64,000 bases of DNA from Apostichopus japonicus (lineage: Eukaryota > Echinodermata > Holothuroidea > Aspidochirotida > Stichopodidae), in assembly GCF_037975245.1 (NCBI RefSeq), contig NC_092572.1, forward strand, positions 34,496,866 to 34,560,865, written 5' to 3'. The position numbers and the translations under genes are program-made. This document shows positions 46,993 to 58,639 of this stretch, one piece after another. The notes beneath the pieces were generated by a model, which had not been told where the DNA came from, ran no database searches, and worked only from the letters and a program-made list of their open reading frames with translations. Within the stretch, counting starts at the first letter, position 1. Each line of letters begins with the position of its first letter.

Positions 46993-49364
46993 CGCTCTGT
47001 CCACCGGACATAGAGCACTCTGCGCCAAGATAGACGCCAACCAACCAACTCCACCTCTCTCTCTCCACCTCTCTCTCCGCCTCCACCTAGCGCGATGGTC
47101 CTTTTGGTGTTTTTTCGCCATAGAGAGCATCTAATACGCTTGTAACTTTTTGGTCCTTTTGATGCTTTCGCACATAATGGTTTGGTCGTTGCCAATGCAC
47201 ATTCAAAATGCATGTATTTTCGACTTCGTTTGTACTTCTTTCACGCATATTCGGCAAAAGTTATCGTTTCCAACAATTCCGGTTAACAATCAAAGGAAAA
47301 CATCGTCCATTTTTTTCATCCAACTGTTTTAAAAACAAAAACTTTACGTATATTTCTCTATACGTAAATTTCATATTTTACACAGTTTTAACAGTTTCCC
47401 TATTTTATAACCCTTCGTATCTGTTTATTATTTAGTTCCTTTGACATCTTTCATAACGTACTATATTATTTCGTAAAATATGTCCCTTTTCTCAACAAAA
47501 CTTTCACAACGAGGTAAGCCTTTCCGGCTGACACTAAATGTATTTTTAGTTCTTATGTGCACCCACAGCAATAGAACTTACGATAAGAAATAACAACAAC
47601 AATAACAAACATCAGCTGGTGTGCATTCAACATCACGTTTCTTACCGTCGATCTCGTACTGTAACCGTCTCAAGATCATAAAATTATAGCCAAAACAAGT
47701 GATCAGTGACAATTGATTTGGGTAAAATTGTACATAAAACATATGTCTAAGTTGCGTAGACCTAGCTGTGTGTACAAGAAGTCCCAAACTCCAACTAACG
47801 TGTAGGCCTAGCCTAACTAACTTACAAGTTACGGTGGTTACAAAACTTACGGTAGCTTAGGCCTATAATAACTAGGCTGTATCCCTTAAATACTTATATT
47901 ATTAGTGAAGGTAAAGAGTAAATGACTAAAACATTCTGTAGTTAGCCGTGACTTTGTTTACAGTACAAGAGAAGGTTGTTAGTGTGACACCCCTTCTCAA
48001 ATTTATGATGCAACACTACAGTGTACTAGTACTAGAAGGATGGTCATAGTGAACTAAAATCAACAATTAGAATTGTGGTTGCTAGGAATTTCATATGTTT
48101 TTTTCATGTTTAATATAATATTTAATCTTTACAGAAGGGCTGAAGTAAGCAATACGTACAAAAGATGATTGGTATGTTCACTGCCGTGATAAGTGTAGCA
48201 ATAATTCGTACTGAGAAAAATTTCGTAGGAACATCAAATCAGGCAATACCATTCCTGCATTTTCTATCTGCTTTTGTTTCTCCTTTCATATATATGTTTC
48301 ATCATAAAGGAAGCATGATAATGGCAAAATGATTCAACCAGCAGTCTGCACAATGCCCACTGTGTTGTTAACTTAAGATACTATTGAATCAAACAGTCAA
48401 GAACTCAATGATGTTTTCCACTTTGGCTAAAAGATACAAAATTGTGGAGTGACTAATTGGCTGCGGTTTATCTACATGTGTGTTTTATACCTCAACTGCT
48501 GGCTCTACCCTCTGTAACAAATTTCAAACAATTACTGTATAGTTTACTTGCCGCAAGTGATATACACATCACTGTGTAAAATATGTGGAAAGCTTGCCAC
48601 CTACCGTATAACCAGCATTGTTCTGCATCATTGAAAATAGTCATATATAGATTTAGTCATATATATGTTAAATTTTACAAGCAGTGTCAGCAAAGTGTTT
48701 TAAACAGTTGCAGGATGCAGTAATAAATGGTCTTGCTTTGTTTATCCAGTAAATCCGGTGAGAAAGGGCAGATAGCCTGGTGGCCCGCTTGAAGCAAAAC
48801 CATTTAAAAAAAACTATCAAATGTTTACTCGTTTAAAACAAACGAGCAGTTTCACAGGGATGTAGCCAGGGGGCAGGTGGGTGGGGGAGCAATCTCTCCA
48901 CTCCCCTGTGAGTACCCCTAAAAGTAAAATTCAACTAAAAGCAGGGGAAATCATTAAAGCTCCTTTTCACGTTGGATGATACTAAGTGACCCTTCTCACT
49001 CTTCCCCCTGAAAATTTGTCTGCTACTGTACGTAATACAAAACTCTTATAATAGTCTTTTTTTCTCGCCATGTGGGAGACATTTTGGGCAAACATTTTTT
49101 TGTACATCATGGAGCTCCGATAAGCGTTATAATGCTCCCTTTGTGATAAATGCCCTTTTAGAATTCTGTTCCTCTCCCACCACATTTCCATTTCTGGCTA
49201 AGTCCCTGTTCACAGCTAATATTCTAGACCCATTTGTTCTGCCATTTTTGGTTAGGATGTTTTGGTCCCAAATCCTTTCGAGCCAACTTTTTTTCTGGAC
49301 TCAACTTTGGATAGTTCCATTTCTGTTGTGTTAGCATTTACTTGATCATTGGAGTTACTCATAT
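46992..49364. other. no gene seen; two TGGTCCTTTTG motifs near the start
   Basis: TGGTCCTTTTGGTG at 47096 and TGGTCCTTTTGATGCTTTC at 47151 belong to the phrase family seen at 51-52 kb. CAGGGATGTAGCCAGGGGG at 48857 looks like a hAT-type end without a partner. The rest is AT-rich. Confidence 0.5.
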
Positions 49365-49485
49365 GTAACATGACCAAAGGCATATTTAAAAGAGTTGATA
49401 CGAAGTTGGTATGATGATAACATTGGGTGATGACATATGCAACACACTTATTTTACTTAAAACAAGGAACTATAGTGCCCATTGA
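49365..49485 (-). repeat. dispersed repeat (inverse of 58640-58745)
   Basis: GTTGGTATGATGATAACATT, GGGTGATGACATATGCAAC and ATAGTGCCCATTG are the reverse complement of 58640-58745. FB-E1 begins about 20 bases after the match ends. Confidence 0.75.
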
Positions 49486-49502
49486 AATGCATGAGACATA
49501 TG

Positions 49503-50205
49503 GTTGCCGAACAACTACCCCCCGTACATATACCACCCATACTCATACCCCCAGGACAAGTACCCCCCTGACAATCAGCCCCAGACAAAACCTCCGAAAA
49601 GGAATACCTCTGGGAACAACTACCCCTGAACATACACCCCAAGGACAAATACCCCCAGGATAAGTACCCCCAGACAATTTCCCCGGACAAGTACCCCCAT
49701 GACAATTACCGCTGAGGACAATAACCCCACCCTCCGGCAATTACCTCCGGAAAACTCCATCCACATGCCACACCCATGTTGCTACCCGAACTAAACCAGA
49801 ATACGCCCCAGTGCTCCCCCCCCCCCCTCTCCCCGTGAACCAAGCAGACCTTTAGCTGGTGAACCCCGTAGTATGAAAGCCCATTAGGGCCATGAAAGAT
49901 AATTTTCTTAATCTGACATATCAGATTATTATTCTGATATATCAGATTGTTATTCTTTTTCTTTCATAGCCCTAATAGCCATGCCTCACCCCTCCCCCTC
50001 CTGCGTCTAAAGGGCCAGTGCACACAACGACCCTAGGGGGTATTCGTCCGAGGAGGTAATTGTCCGGGTGGGTAGTTGTCCAGGGTTTTGTTTTCCTCAG
50101 GGGTAATTGTCCGGGTGGGAGTTTTCCTGTGGGTTATTGGCTTGGGTGGGGGGGGGGGGTAATCGTCCGGGGGTATTTGTCTGAGGGTTATTTTTTCCGG
50201 TCACG
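49503..50205. mobile_element. foldback element FB-E1 (ACTACCCCC arms)
   Basis: Left arm 49503-49765 has about a dozen imperfect 17-20 bp units such as GGACAAGTACCCCCAGGAC. Right arm 50030-50200 has the inverted phrase (GGTAATTGTCCGGGTGG). Termini are loosely paired: GTTGCCGAACAACTACC and, from the right, GTGACCGGAAAAAATAACCC. The centre (49840-49990) contains CTTTAGCTGGTGAACCCCGT and AAGCCCATTAGGGCC, also found in FB-E2. Flanking GAGACATA and GAGATATA may be a diverged target duplication, but this is weak. Confidence 0.75.
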
Positions 50206-51019
50206 AGATATAGGGCTTTGTGTTCCCTTCATATTGGGTATCTGACTAACTTCTCACACCTCGTCTGCACATTTTGTGATTGGTATGGGGGAGGGGTCTA
50301 AGGGGAGGGAGTCTCGATTGCTAGCTTAGCTTCATAACATGCTGTTCGTTCAACAACTTATGACGAATCATAGAAAGGATGAGAAGGCACATCGTCGTTG
50401 TACATGCGGTTCGTGACACTCATTCTAGTGCGGCCAGGTAGGCTATACGTATTTTATTACGCAGTGGCAAACTGTAGGCTTGTAATAGGCTATAGGCTAA
50501 ATTTAGCTAATTACATTTGCCAAACTAAAGTAAATAGCTGAATCGGTAGGCCAGAATGTTAGTACGATAGTAATCGAGTGAACGAGCTGACGAGTTTTCA
50601 AGATAAAAAAGCACTGACAAAATACCATGACAAAAAAAAAACCGTCTTAAAATATTTTTTGGACTCTGAAAGGGGGGGGGGGGGCAGTTTCTCCCACTGC
50701 TCCCCTGGCTACGTCCCTGAAAACAACACAGTACACAAAGTTAAGGGATACGCGACGTTACCTTACAACCGTATGTCAAACTCCTTCCCATATCAGTGGT
50801 ATAACCCCCCCCCCCCCCAACCAAATAAAAAAATCCTAACCCCCTATTTGCCCATCTTGCCAAGGCTGTTGTCACTGCATATGTGAGGGGGGGGGGGTTA
50901 TAATATGAAACGTTAGGATGATGTAAATCCGCATCTCCGTTGAGGCATCAAATACATAATAAATCAGCTTTATCGTCAATTGGAAACGATAGTATACAGC
51001 ATGACATCATGATTGCACA
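50206..51019. other. no gene seen
   Basis: Homopolymer G and C runs at 50671-50683, 50807-50818 and 50887-50897. GGCTACGTCCCTG at 50707-50719 looks like a hAT-type right end with no partner found. Confidence 0.45.
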
Positions 51020-52140
51020 AAGCATCAAAACGACCAGTGTCGTTGCGCAATAGAATGGTCCGTTTGATTCATGGCTTAATAAATCCGGATTTTCTCGTAA
51101 AAAATCGGCGATAGACTAAAAAGAGAATCTCATATGCCTATCTTTACTATTCGCTGAATTTATTCCTTCAAATTCCACTCTAAACCTCATAAAATGTGTG
51201 CCTGAAAGATCCTCCAAGGAACGTATAATGCAGGTGCGTCTTGGTCGGTAGCAAAGACTCAATTTTGATGCATGTAAGGGTGTTATCATATTTCATAAAA
51301 CTTTTTATACCATTGTGTAATTGTGTTAAATTTGGTACTGTCAGAAAGACCATTTTCTAATTCACGATATTTTCAAATCTTATACATTTACAATGAAGTA
51401 TGTGCTCGTGACGTCAATTTTTGGAATGATAGTTTACTCAAATGTGGAAGTGTTCTGAGTGGTCCTTTTGATGCTTTTGTCAATTTAGCTCCATAAAAGC
51501 CCTTTTATTAATTTTAAACGGAATAAAATGGTAAATGACAAACATATACAGTAACTGGGACGTTCTTCTACATCACTGACCAGATCCGATGTCAAAATTC
51601 GGTATTTCATGGTAAATATGGCACTAACCCTAACCCTAGGGTTAACCCTAGGGTTAAACAAAAATGTGTCAGAAATTATGTACAAACTGATAAATCGACG
51701 GGTTTTTTTTAGGGGCGGTTCCTTAATGAACAGTTGATATTATCTGAACATTTGGTCCGCCAATTATCTAAATGAAGAAAATTATAAGGAATTTTGCTAT
51801 TTTTTAGCGACAGAAGTAGCGCTATCGCGCAATGGTCAAAGTTACAACTTTAGAGGGCGTCCCTGATGGTCCGTTTGGTGATTTTTCCTAGAATTCTCGC
51901 TAGGCTCGTCCACGGTATAAAAGTAGACAATTAAAGACATGATCCGAGTCATGAACAAGGCTTAACAGATAACCAAATCTAATTTCGGGCACTTAAAATG
52001 TTTCTTATTATTAATATGGACTTAACTACGTATCGCTGGTTGTAAAAGATAAGGAAGGCCGAATTTGCGTAGAAATTATTTGAAATTAAATGCCCAGTCG
52101 CTTCATGCAAATTACTTGGTCCTTTAGGTGATGAGTATAT
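51020..52140. repeat. stretch with recurring TGGTCC-TTTGATG motif
   Basis: The phrase occurs at 51056, 51460, 51867 and 52117, and inverted (AGCATCAAAACGACCA) at 51021-51036. The first three direct copies are about 404 and 407 bases apart, although the DNA between them shows no obvious repeat. TAACCCTAACCCTAGGGTTA lies at about 51626-51655. No gene is supported. Confidence 0.55.
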
Positions 52141-52611
52141 CGTACGTTTTCGCTACACGCCGTAATTGGTCAATTTAAACTAACATGAAAACTTTTAAAC
52201 AGATTGATACCATTCCGCTCGTATATAGGCACACAATGTAAAAAACCGTGAAGGTGTGTCTAGATTTGGATTATTGTTTACAGAGGGACTGGATTTTGCT
52301 CAGTTAAGATTATTTCTTGGACTCATCAAGCTACCAAAAAAATCTCATCAAAAACATTTCAAATAGGCAGAGTATCTAGCATGACCTCATTTTCATATCT
52401 GCATATGTAAAGTACTCAATTCAGTGGTGGAGCTATGGAAGGGGGTAATTAACTCTGCCCACCCTTTCCCCCAACCAAATCTGATACCCCAACTATATAA
52501 AGCTAGGCTAATCATTTGCATTAGAAAAAAAATCAACACAAATCATTTATATGAAAAGGCCTTTTGACAAGTAAAAACTCATCGAAGAGGAACAACAACC
52601 CCTCCCCCAGG
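52141..52611. other. no gene seen
   Basis: AT-rich. CAGTGGTGGAGCTATGG at about 52420 resembles the CAGTGGCG-type hAT end at 26896, but the other end was not found. Confidence 0.4.
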
Positions 52612-52740
52612 GACGTAGCCAAGGCATTATGATATGGGTGGGGGTGTAGTGGCTGAAAATCCAACTGGATGGGTTTTGAAGCCAGAAAATTCCGACTGCT
52701 GCCTTGTACCCCCCCCCCCACCCCTCCGCGCTACTCGTCA
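52612..52740. mobile_element. possible hAT-type element remnant (CAGGGACGTAGCC end)
   Basis: CAGGGACGTAGCCAAGGCAT, then ATGGGTGGGGGTGTAGTGGC, ending in a C run near 52722. It resembles 28132 and 48857. No paired end or target duplication was seen. Confidence 0.45.
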
Positions 52741-52848
52741 ACGATACGGTCAGTGTCAGTCAGACACCCCATCTTTCGCGACTGCACTTTGGTTCCGAAC
52801 ATTTTCAACTATATATATACCCACTGGCACTCATTTCACAAATTTATT

Positions 52849-53172
52849 AGCCCCCCCCCCCACCCAAAAATTCGGGCAATATGCTGATAATTTTTCGGGC
52901 ACCTACTGAAAGAAAAATCATTTGCAATGTATTTGCAATGGTTAAACTTATATTATTATTATAATTAATATTGTAACGACTTCCCCAATACTAACCAATA
53001 TGCAACACGGAAAATCATTGTATGTTATTGGCATGCGATGTAATAACCGATGTATGCCTATATGATATGCACATTAACATGTTCAACGCGCGCGAAAAAA
53101 ATTGTTTATATTAATCGGACAAGTCGTTACAGCCCCCCCCCCCCCAAATCAAGTTGGGCTCCTACGCCTATG
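52849..53172 (-). mobile_element. truncated CATAGGCGTA-type hAT element, reversed
   Basis: Read in reverse it begins CATAGGCGTAGGAGCCCAAC, then a G run, GTAACGACTTGTCCG, CACATCGCATGCCAATAAC in near form, and GTAGGTGCCCGAAAAATTAT. This matches 27452 and 46221 in order. The distal part beyond CCCGAATTTTTG is missing. Confidence 0.85.
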
Positions 53173-53880
53173 ACGGTAGTTCTATTAGGCATTTTGCAGA
53201 GTATTAAAAATCATACGCAGTTTTGTATGGTAGAGTATAAGGATCGCGAGATACAATTTGTGGCAAGGAAAGCGTGGTTAATTTGACTGATTAAAGGTCA
53301 ATTTTGACCGAGATTTTTCAATTTTTAGGTCATTCACAATCACAGGAATATATGAAAAGGCCTAGATAAACTAAAGTGCGACAGTCGGAAATTCCGATTT
53401 TCCAACTATCGTCAGTTTTACCAAGTTTTTTTTTGGGGGGGGGATGAGACCCCCCCCTCTAGCGAAGTCCATGCCTCCCCCATATCATAATTATATATTT
53501 GCCCTGAAAATATACCTTGCCGTAGTTGGGCACCACCCCTATCTTGTTCTGGGTGAGAGTTAAGTGTTGCATATGTACCACAGTACATGTTGGTATTGAT
53601 GCAAAGCATCTATTGGTGGGGTGTAATTTGATACACCAGGGGAGGATCCAGGGGGTGGGGTTTAAACCTCCCTTGAGTTTTTTGAATTAAAAAAAAAACA
53701 CCTTCATTTGTACGCAGTGCCCTCCTATTTCACAGGATCCACACAGAGCCCGTATAGATCTACTCAGGATCGAGTTGAAGATTGTCATTTGAGTGATTTT
53801 ACCCAGGGACACACCCTCCACTTAGACCTTTCCCCTTCCATTCCAGTCATTTCAATTTAGCTGAGAGTGAACACGAAAAC
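53173..53880. other. no gene seen
   Basis: G/C-run patches at 53425-53458 and 53640-53662 (AGGGGAGGATCCAGGGGG) look like decayed element ends. Confidence 0.45.
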
Positions 53881-53904
53881 TCCACTGAAAAGTGTTTCAA
53901 GGAA

Positions 53905-54125
53905 TCGGTGGGGCCAGAGATCCTTTTCCTGTGCAGCCTCAAAATTGTGGAATTACTTACCTCAATCAGTAAGACTTGTCAACAGCCTTGGAATCTTCAA
54001 GATATATCTAAAAACTTACCTGTTCCAAATTCCATATATGTAATCTTTTTTTCTGCAAAGCACCATGAGCTACTTCGGGCGGATACCGGCGCTATACAAA
54101 GTGTCCATTATTATTATTATTAAAT
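53905..54125 (+). pseudogene. LINE ORF2 C-terminal remnant with 3' tail
   Basis: One plus-strand frame reads RSFSCAASKLWNYLPQSVR, then LVNSLGIFKIYLKTYLF and QIPYM, with a stop at 54041-54043. The A-x-KLWN-LP-x-(I/V)R and FK-x-LKTYLF pattern is the usual end of the reverse-transcriptase ORF of CR1/L2/I-type LINEs. Immediately after come GCAAAGCACCATGAGC, GGCGCTATACAAAGTG and (ATT)n, a LINE 3' tail. Only the last 45 or so codons are left, so it is a 5'-truncated, dead copy. The exact clade cannot be fixed from this length. Confidence 0.8.
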
Positions 54126-54204
54126 ATTTTAGGGTTCTGTTGCCCAGTGTCCTTGCAATTATGACTGTCAGGGTCTCTGCAGAGGCACTGATGCTCCCAT
54201 TTTG

Positions 54205-54435
54205 GCTGCTATTGGGTTGCCATTTTGTAAAATTTCCTAGCGCTCCACGCCAACCAATGGTGGCGCTTCGCTTTATAGTTACTACTGTCATTTTAATTTT
54301 GCTGAGTGTACATGCACGGAAACCCGACTTATCTACACGGCTAGGTGGTTTTATTTCTGCTGGTGTTATAAGCTGGCCTGCCTTTTTGCAAAATAGTTCC
54401 CGGCAACAAATGGTGGGGTCCTGCTTTGATGTGCA
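54205..54435 (-). mobile_element. hAT-family core fragments
   Basis: CGCTCCACGCCAACCAATGG and TGGCGCTTCGCTTTATAG (54240-54290) are the family core in reverse. A more decayed second version lies near 54385-54430 (GGCAACAAATGGTGGGGTCC). Ends are not found. Confidence 0.55.
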
Positions 54436-54714
54436 ACTGTCTGCAACATCATAACCTATTGTTTTCTACTGCCCACTCCTGCACAGATGCTAGACATCGT
54501 TTAGCAAGTAACACCAGTTTTATTACCCCCCCCCCCACAAAGTCGTGAATCCCTTTAGGGCCCACCCAGACACACCCACACTCAGTTGGAAAAAATCTAT
54601 TCAGTTGGTAGTTTGGAGTTTCTTCACCCCTAATCATGATCCTAGCTACGTCCCTGATTGGTTGTCCACAGATGATTGTGCAATATTATGGGTAGGTTTT
54701 GAAGTAAATTTAAC
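54436..54714. other. possible element end GCTACGTCCCTG
   Basis: GATCCTAGCTACGTCCCTG (54638-54656) resembles a reversed CAGGGACGTAGC end. A C run lies at 54527-54537. Nothing else assigned. Confidence 0.35.
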
Positions 54715-55057
54715 AAGAAATGTGAATTTTAATATTCTGAACATATAATGGGCTTAAAACCTTGAAAAGTGGAACTGATGGGTATTGTAGGCCGCGACGT
54801 AGAATAACCTACAAAAGCAATGATCCACGGGAGATGAGATGACGTCAAACATGATGTGGGACGGGTGACAATCTTCAAAAGGTTATGGATGAAAACAAAT
54901 ATTGAGAAATACTTGGTTCTCAGGCCAAAGTGAACATCTGGTTGGTCATTCTCATGCTCTGGAAGTGCCATTTCCGGTGATCTGGGGGGTATCCAAACCC
55001 AAAAATTTCTTGTACGCTCCGCACCAACCGAAGGTGGCGCTCCGCTTAGATAGTAAT
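54715..55057 (-). mobile_element. hAT-family left-part fragment
   Basis: This is the reverse complement of about 29742-30075. It has ATTCTGAACATATAATGGGC, AATGATCCACGGGAGATGAG, CTTGGTTCTCAGGC, CATTTCCGGTGATCTGGGG and GCTCCGCTTAGATAGTAATT. It stops at ATTTG where FB-E2 starts, and the terminal 70 bases of the family are missing. Confidence 0.85.
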
Positions 55058-56154
55058 TTGTGCCGGGACAACTACCCCCGGATATACACCCCAAGGCCAA
55101 AAAAACCCTACGATAAGTACCCCTGAGACAATAACCACCCAGACAATTACCCCCTTGAGAATTACCATCGAGGACTTTTACCCCCACCCCCCGGCAATAA
55201 CCTCTGGGAAAACTCCACATGCGCAAATACACCGCCACAGGTACCTCACCCAGGTTACTACCCCAACTATACCAGAATGCACCCAAGTACCCCCCCCCCC
55301 CCCTCGAGCCTGTGAACAAAGCGCACCTTTAGCTGGTGAACCCCGTAGTACGAAAGCCCATTAGGGCCAGGAAAGCAAATTTTCTTAATCTGATATATAA
55401 GATTATTTTTCTGATGTAACCAAATTTCATAGTGCAATATAAAGCGCTATACAAAAACTTACATTACATAACAAATCATCAAGTAAAATTACTCAGACGA
55501 AAACTTAAAAATGGTAAGTCGCAATAAGCCAGAATTGTTCGGAGATAAATTATACAGAATAGTGTCACTATAACTAATAGGAAATTAATAGTTACTACCA
55601 TCAGTGACTAATGCCCGACCCCCCCTCCTCATACTTCAACTGCGGTCCCAACCTATCTTGCCCTGGGCCTCGGTCCATTGACAAACACTATCAAGGAGTT
55701 TTGGGGGCTTATATATGAAAAGGTCGAATCTTTTTAAAAGTCAGGAAGTTAAAAGTGCCAGGGAACACTATGACCCTAGTAGTGCCTGTTTAACCGGCAC
55801 CCTGACCCAATTGTAAATATCCTCTCGCAGTTGCCCGAGGGACCAGGGTATATCTTTAGGCCCCCGGGAAACTAAACTCGAAAAAATACCTGCATATCTG
55901 TCGCTGCATCCGTCCCCTATAGTTAACAGCATGTGTCCAGAGGGATACTTGTCTGGCGGTATTTATCCGGGGGGGTAATTGTCTAGGGGGTATTCCTCCG
56001 ATGAGGTAGTTGTCCAGGTGTGTAGTTTTTCGGGGGGTTTTTGTCCTGGGGGGTAATTGTCTGGTGGGTATCTGTCGGGGTGGTAGTTATCCTGGGGGGA
56101 TTCTCCGGGGGGTAAATGTCCGGTGGGTAATTGTCTAGGGGGTATTTGTCCGGT
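55058..56154. mobile_element. foldback element FB-E2 (ACTACCCCC arms)
   Basis: Left arm 55058-55235 starts GTGCCGGGACAACTACCCCC. Right arm 55935-56154 ends, read in reverse, GTGACCGGACAAATACC. The arms carry the same phrase family as FB-E1, inverted. The centre shares CTTTAGCTGGTGAACCCCGT with FB-E1 and also holds a LINE-like tail fragment (AAAGCGCTATACAAAAAC near 55440). No target duplication was found. Confidence 0.78.
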
Positions 56155-57243
56155 CACACTGGAACCTAGTGAGGGTGCTACAATGAGAAGCATGGGAGCC
56201 CATATAGTTCCTCAAACTTACATTGGGCATGCAAAATTTTGTCTCTGATGTGCATATGAAGCCAGTTTTTTTCTCTAAGTACTAACTTAATTAACATTTT
56301 ATTTGACGAGCTAGAGATATGACCATTACTTGATAACTACACATGGTAATCAATATCTGGCTTCATGCATTAATGGCAAATTTTTCAACAGAGGTTCTCT
56401 GAAAATTTGAACTGAATAGCTTAAACTGTTGCTCAGTTATGGAAATTCTGCTATAAATACAACAACATAGTTAAAGCTGAGAAAAACAAAGAAATACTTA
56501 AGCAGCACTGTGAAATTATGTGTGCAGAACAAAATGACTCCAACATAAGACTAAAGACCTTATTTCTTTGTTCTTTTCTATTTATTTCAATAATTTACAA
56601 TTCAAATTCATTAATCTGTACAAATTTAAATTCATAAAAACTATTAGAATTAAATTAAATGCATCATTATTGAAATAATTAGTAAACAAAAAACAACACA
56701 GAACCCTGAGAACAGACACCCTGAGAAGTAAACAGAAATACACATTAAGTTCCACATACATAATAAAACAGACAATCATTGCTCTAAATCAAAGAACCCC
56801 CCTCCCCCTACAATTGGCCTATAACATAACAAAAATTACCCCTAATTAAAAGGTTAATTATCCAATTAAAGACAAAAAAACAAAAAATCTCTATGACTTG
56901 GGATGGAATGTAGTTAGAAGTTTCTACGGCACATGACAGTATGAATATAGCTTACATGCCTGTATGCATACTGTCATGTGCCGTTATAGCGAATTAACAA
57001 GCAAAGAGGCAGTGAGGTAGCAGCTGGTTAACACAGCTCAACTCATTGACAAACTATTGACAGAGTTATGATGGCTGACAGTGGCTACACATCTCAGTAA
57101 AGTATATTCCTTTCCTGTCTTCTCTCGCTTTAATTTTGTCCTATGCAGGTTTAACTACTGTATCAATCAACTATTCAGTAAGACGGTAGGTGAACCCACA
57201 TAGGACAAAGAGAGAGACAAGGAATACACATCACTGGGATCTG
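56155..57243. other. no gene seen, apart from one hairpin
   Basis: AT-rich sequence containing the perfect inverted repeat at 56926-56984 listed separately. Confidence 0.55.
56926..56984. repeat. perfect 18-bp inverted repeat (hairpin)
   Basis: ACGGCACATGACAGTATG (56926-56943) is exactly reverse-complementary to CATACTGTCATGTGCCGT (56967-56984), with a 23-base loop that itself contains CATGCCTGTATG. It could be a recent small insertion or a short hairpin RNA precursor. No repeat family in this window matches it. Confidence 0.85.
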
Positions 57244-57660
57244 TAAATTAAGAAGAAAAAGGAAAAAGAAAGAAAAAATCTAAACTACTGGTAGGGAGGT
57301 GATCTCCACGGCAACAAGACGGTGTATTTACAAGCCGTGTTAGTTTTAGCTTTGTACATGCAGGGGACAGGGGGAAGCTTTTGTATTTACAGCAAAGCAA
57401 TGTAAAGAGAAAACAGTACAGTGGAAGGTACAATGACAAGAAAAACACTTTAATTAAAAGAGAAAAAGAAAGAAAGAAAAAAATCTAAACTACTGGTAGG
57501 GAGGTGATCTCCACGGCAACAAGACGGTGTATTTACAAGCCGTGTTAGTTTTAGCTTTGTACATGCAGGGGACAGGGGGAAGCTTTTGTATTTACAGCAA
57601 AGCAATGCAAAGAAAAAATAGTACAATGGAAGGTACAATGACAAGACAAAAACTTCAATT
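57244..57660. repeat. two tandem units of about 205 bp
   Basis: ATCTAAACTACTGGTAGGGA through GGGGAAGCTTTTGTATTTAC and GGAAGGTACAATGACAAG is repeated with a 205-base offset and few changes. A purine-rich AAAGAAAGAAA tract separates the units. Confidence 0.95.
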
Positions 57661-57731
57661 AAAACAAAGAAGCTACAGTATTGTATTTACAGCAACAAGT
57701 CAAATGAGAAAAAAAGGTGCAAGACCATGAG

Positions 57732-58030
57732 AAGACAAGGACTAGACAATACCAGGACAAAGACTAGACAATACCAGGACAAGGACTAGACAAGGACTAA
57801 ACAATACCAGGACAAAGACTAGACAATACCAGGACAAGGACTAGACAATACCAGAACAAAGACTAGACAATACCAGGATTGAACGATAACAGGACGATTC
57901 CAGTTTGCACAGACAATACCAGCAGACAAGACAAGACAAGCACTGGGAAATAACAGAACAAGACCTTTGTGTTGATATTGTCCAGTCCTTGTCTTGTCCT
58001 GGTATTATCTATGCAAACTGGTATCGTCTA
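57732..58030. repeat. minisatellite with inverted partner (CTAGACAATACCAGGACAA)
   Basis: About seven units of 22-27 bp (GACTAGACAATACCAGGAC) at 57732-57890. Sequence at 57888-57945 is then repeated inverted at 57984-58030 (GTCCTTGTCTTGTCCTGG, then TATGCAAACTGGTATCGTC). The arrangement is a small foldback of the same general kind as FB-1 to FB-3. Confidence 0.85.
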
Positions 58031-58416
58031 GTCTGGACAATACAAACACATATATTGCACATTCTTTAGTACTGGCACAATAGACATCCTATTTGAAAGT
58101 AGCCATTGACATTTGAAAAACATTTTGAATACAATTTTGTACAAACTGACAATTGTAATGTAAATGTAAAGTAAATAAATCACTTAACAATGCACCATAA
58201 ATCCAGTTAAAAAAAAGAAGGTATCGTGAACAATAGCCCATGAAGATAACTCAAGAGCTAATATAGGCTGTGCGGCACTATACAGTAAGAGAAATCAACA
58301 TAGCCTAACAGTGGTTCACAGCAGCTTAGGAACTACTGACGGGTGGGGGGCCGCTGGCCCCCTCACACCAGAAACGCACATAAGCGGTGCAGCGGGAGGT
58401 GTGCACTATACATGAC
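58031..58416. other. no gene seen
   Basis: Includes a GC-rich patch at 58340-58405 (GGGGGGCCGCTGGCCCCC is a perfect palindrome-like stretch). No element assigned. Confidence 0.45.
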
Positions 58417-58505
58417 CTAAACTGAAAGCATCCAGAGATTCAGAACAGTTCGGGCATCCAGATGGCAGATGAACACCTCTCGGTCAAGGATTGGGTGATC
58501 AGTGC
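58417..58505 (-). CDS. very weak terminal-exon candidate
   Basis: On the minus strand a TATTTTATAG acceptor is followed by an open frame reading TDHPILDREVFICHLDART, then VLNLWMLSV and stop. Composition is more even than in the surroundings. I recognise no family, and an open stretch of 28 codons can arise by chance. Confidence 0.15.
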
Positions 58506-58639
58506 CTATAAAATACACCACCCACTCCCCATTAGTGACGGAGGCTAGACTAATAAGATATAAAATTTACAGCTGATATATGTGACAGTAGTCACAATGG
58601 ACATTAAAAGTTTCTGGAACTGTACAAAAGATTTATAAC

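Noticed and set aside
48857-50719. CAGGGATGTAGCC and GGCTACGTCCCTG as two ends of one element around FB-E1
   Set aside because: The outward flanks (CAGTTTCA and AAAACAAC) are not a target duplication, so the two ends are more likely independent.
54729-55319. Minus-strand open frame of 196 codons
   Set aside because: It spans a hAT fragment and the left arm of FB-E2, so it is a chance read-through of two repeats.
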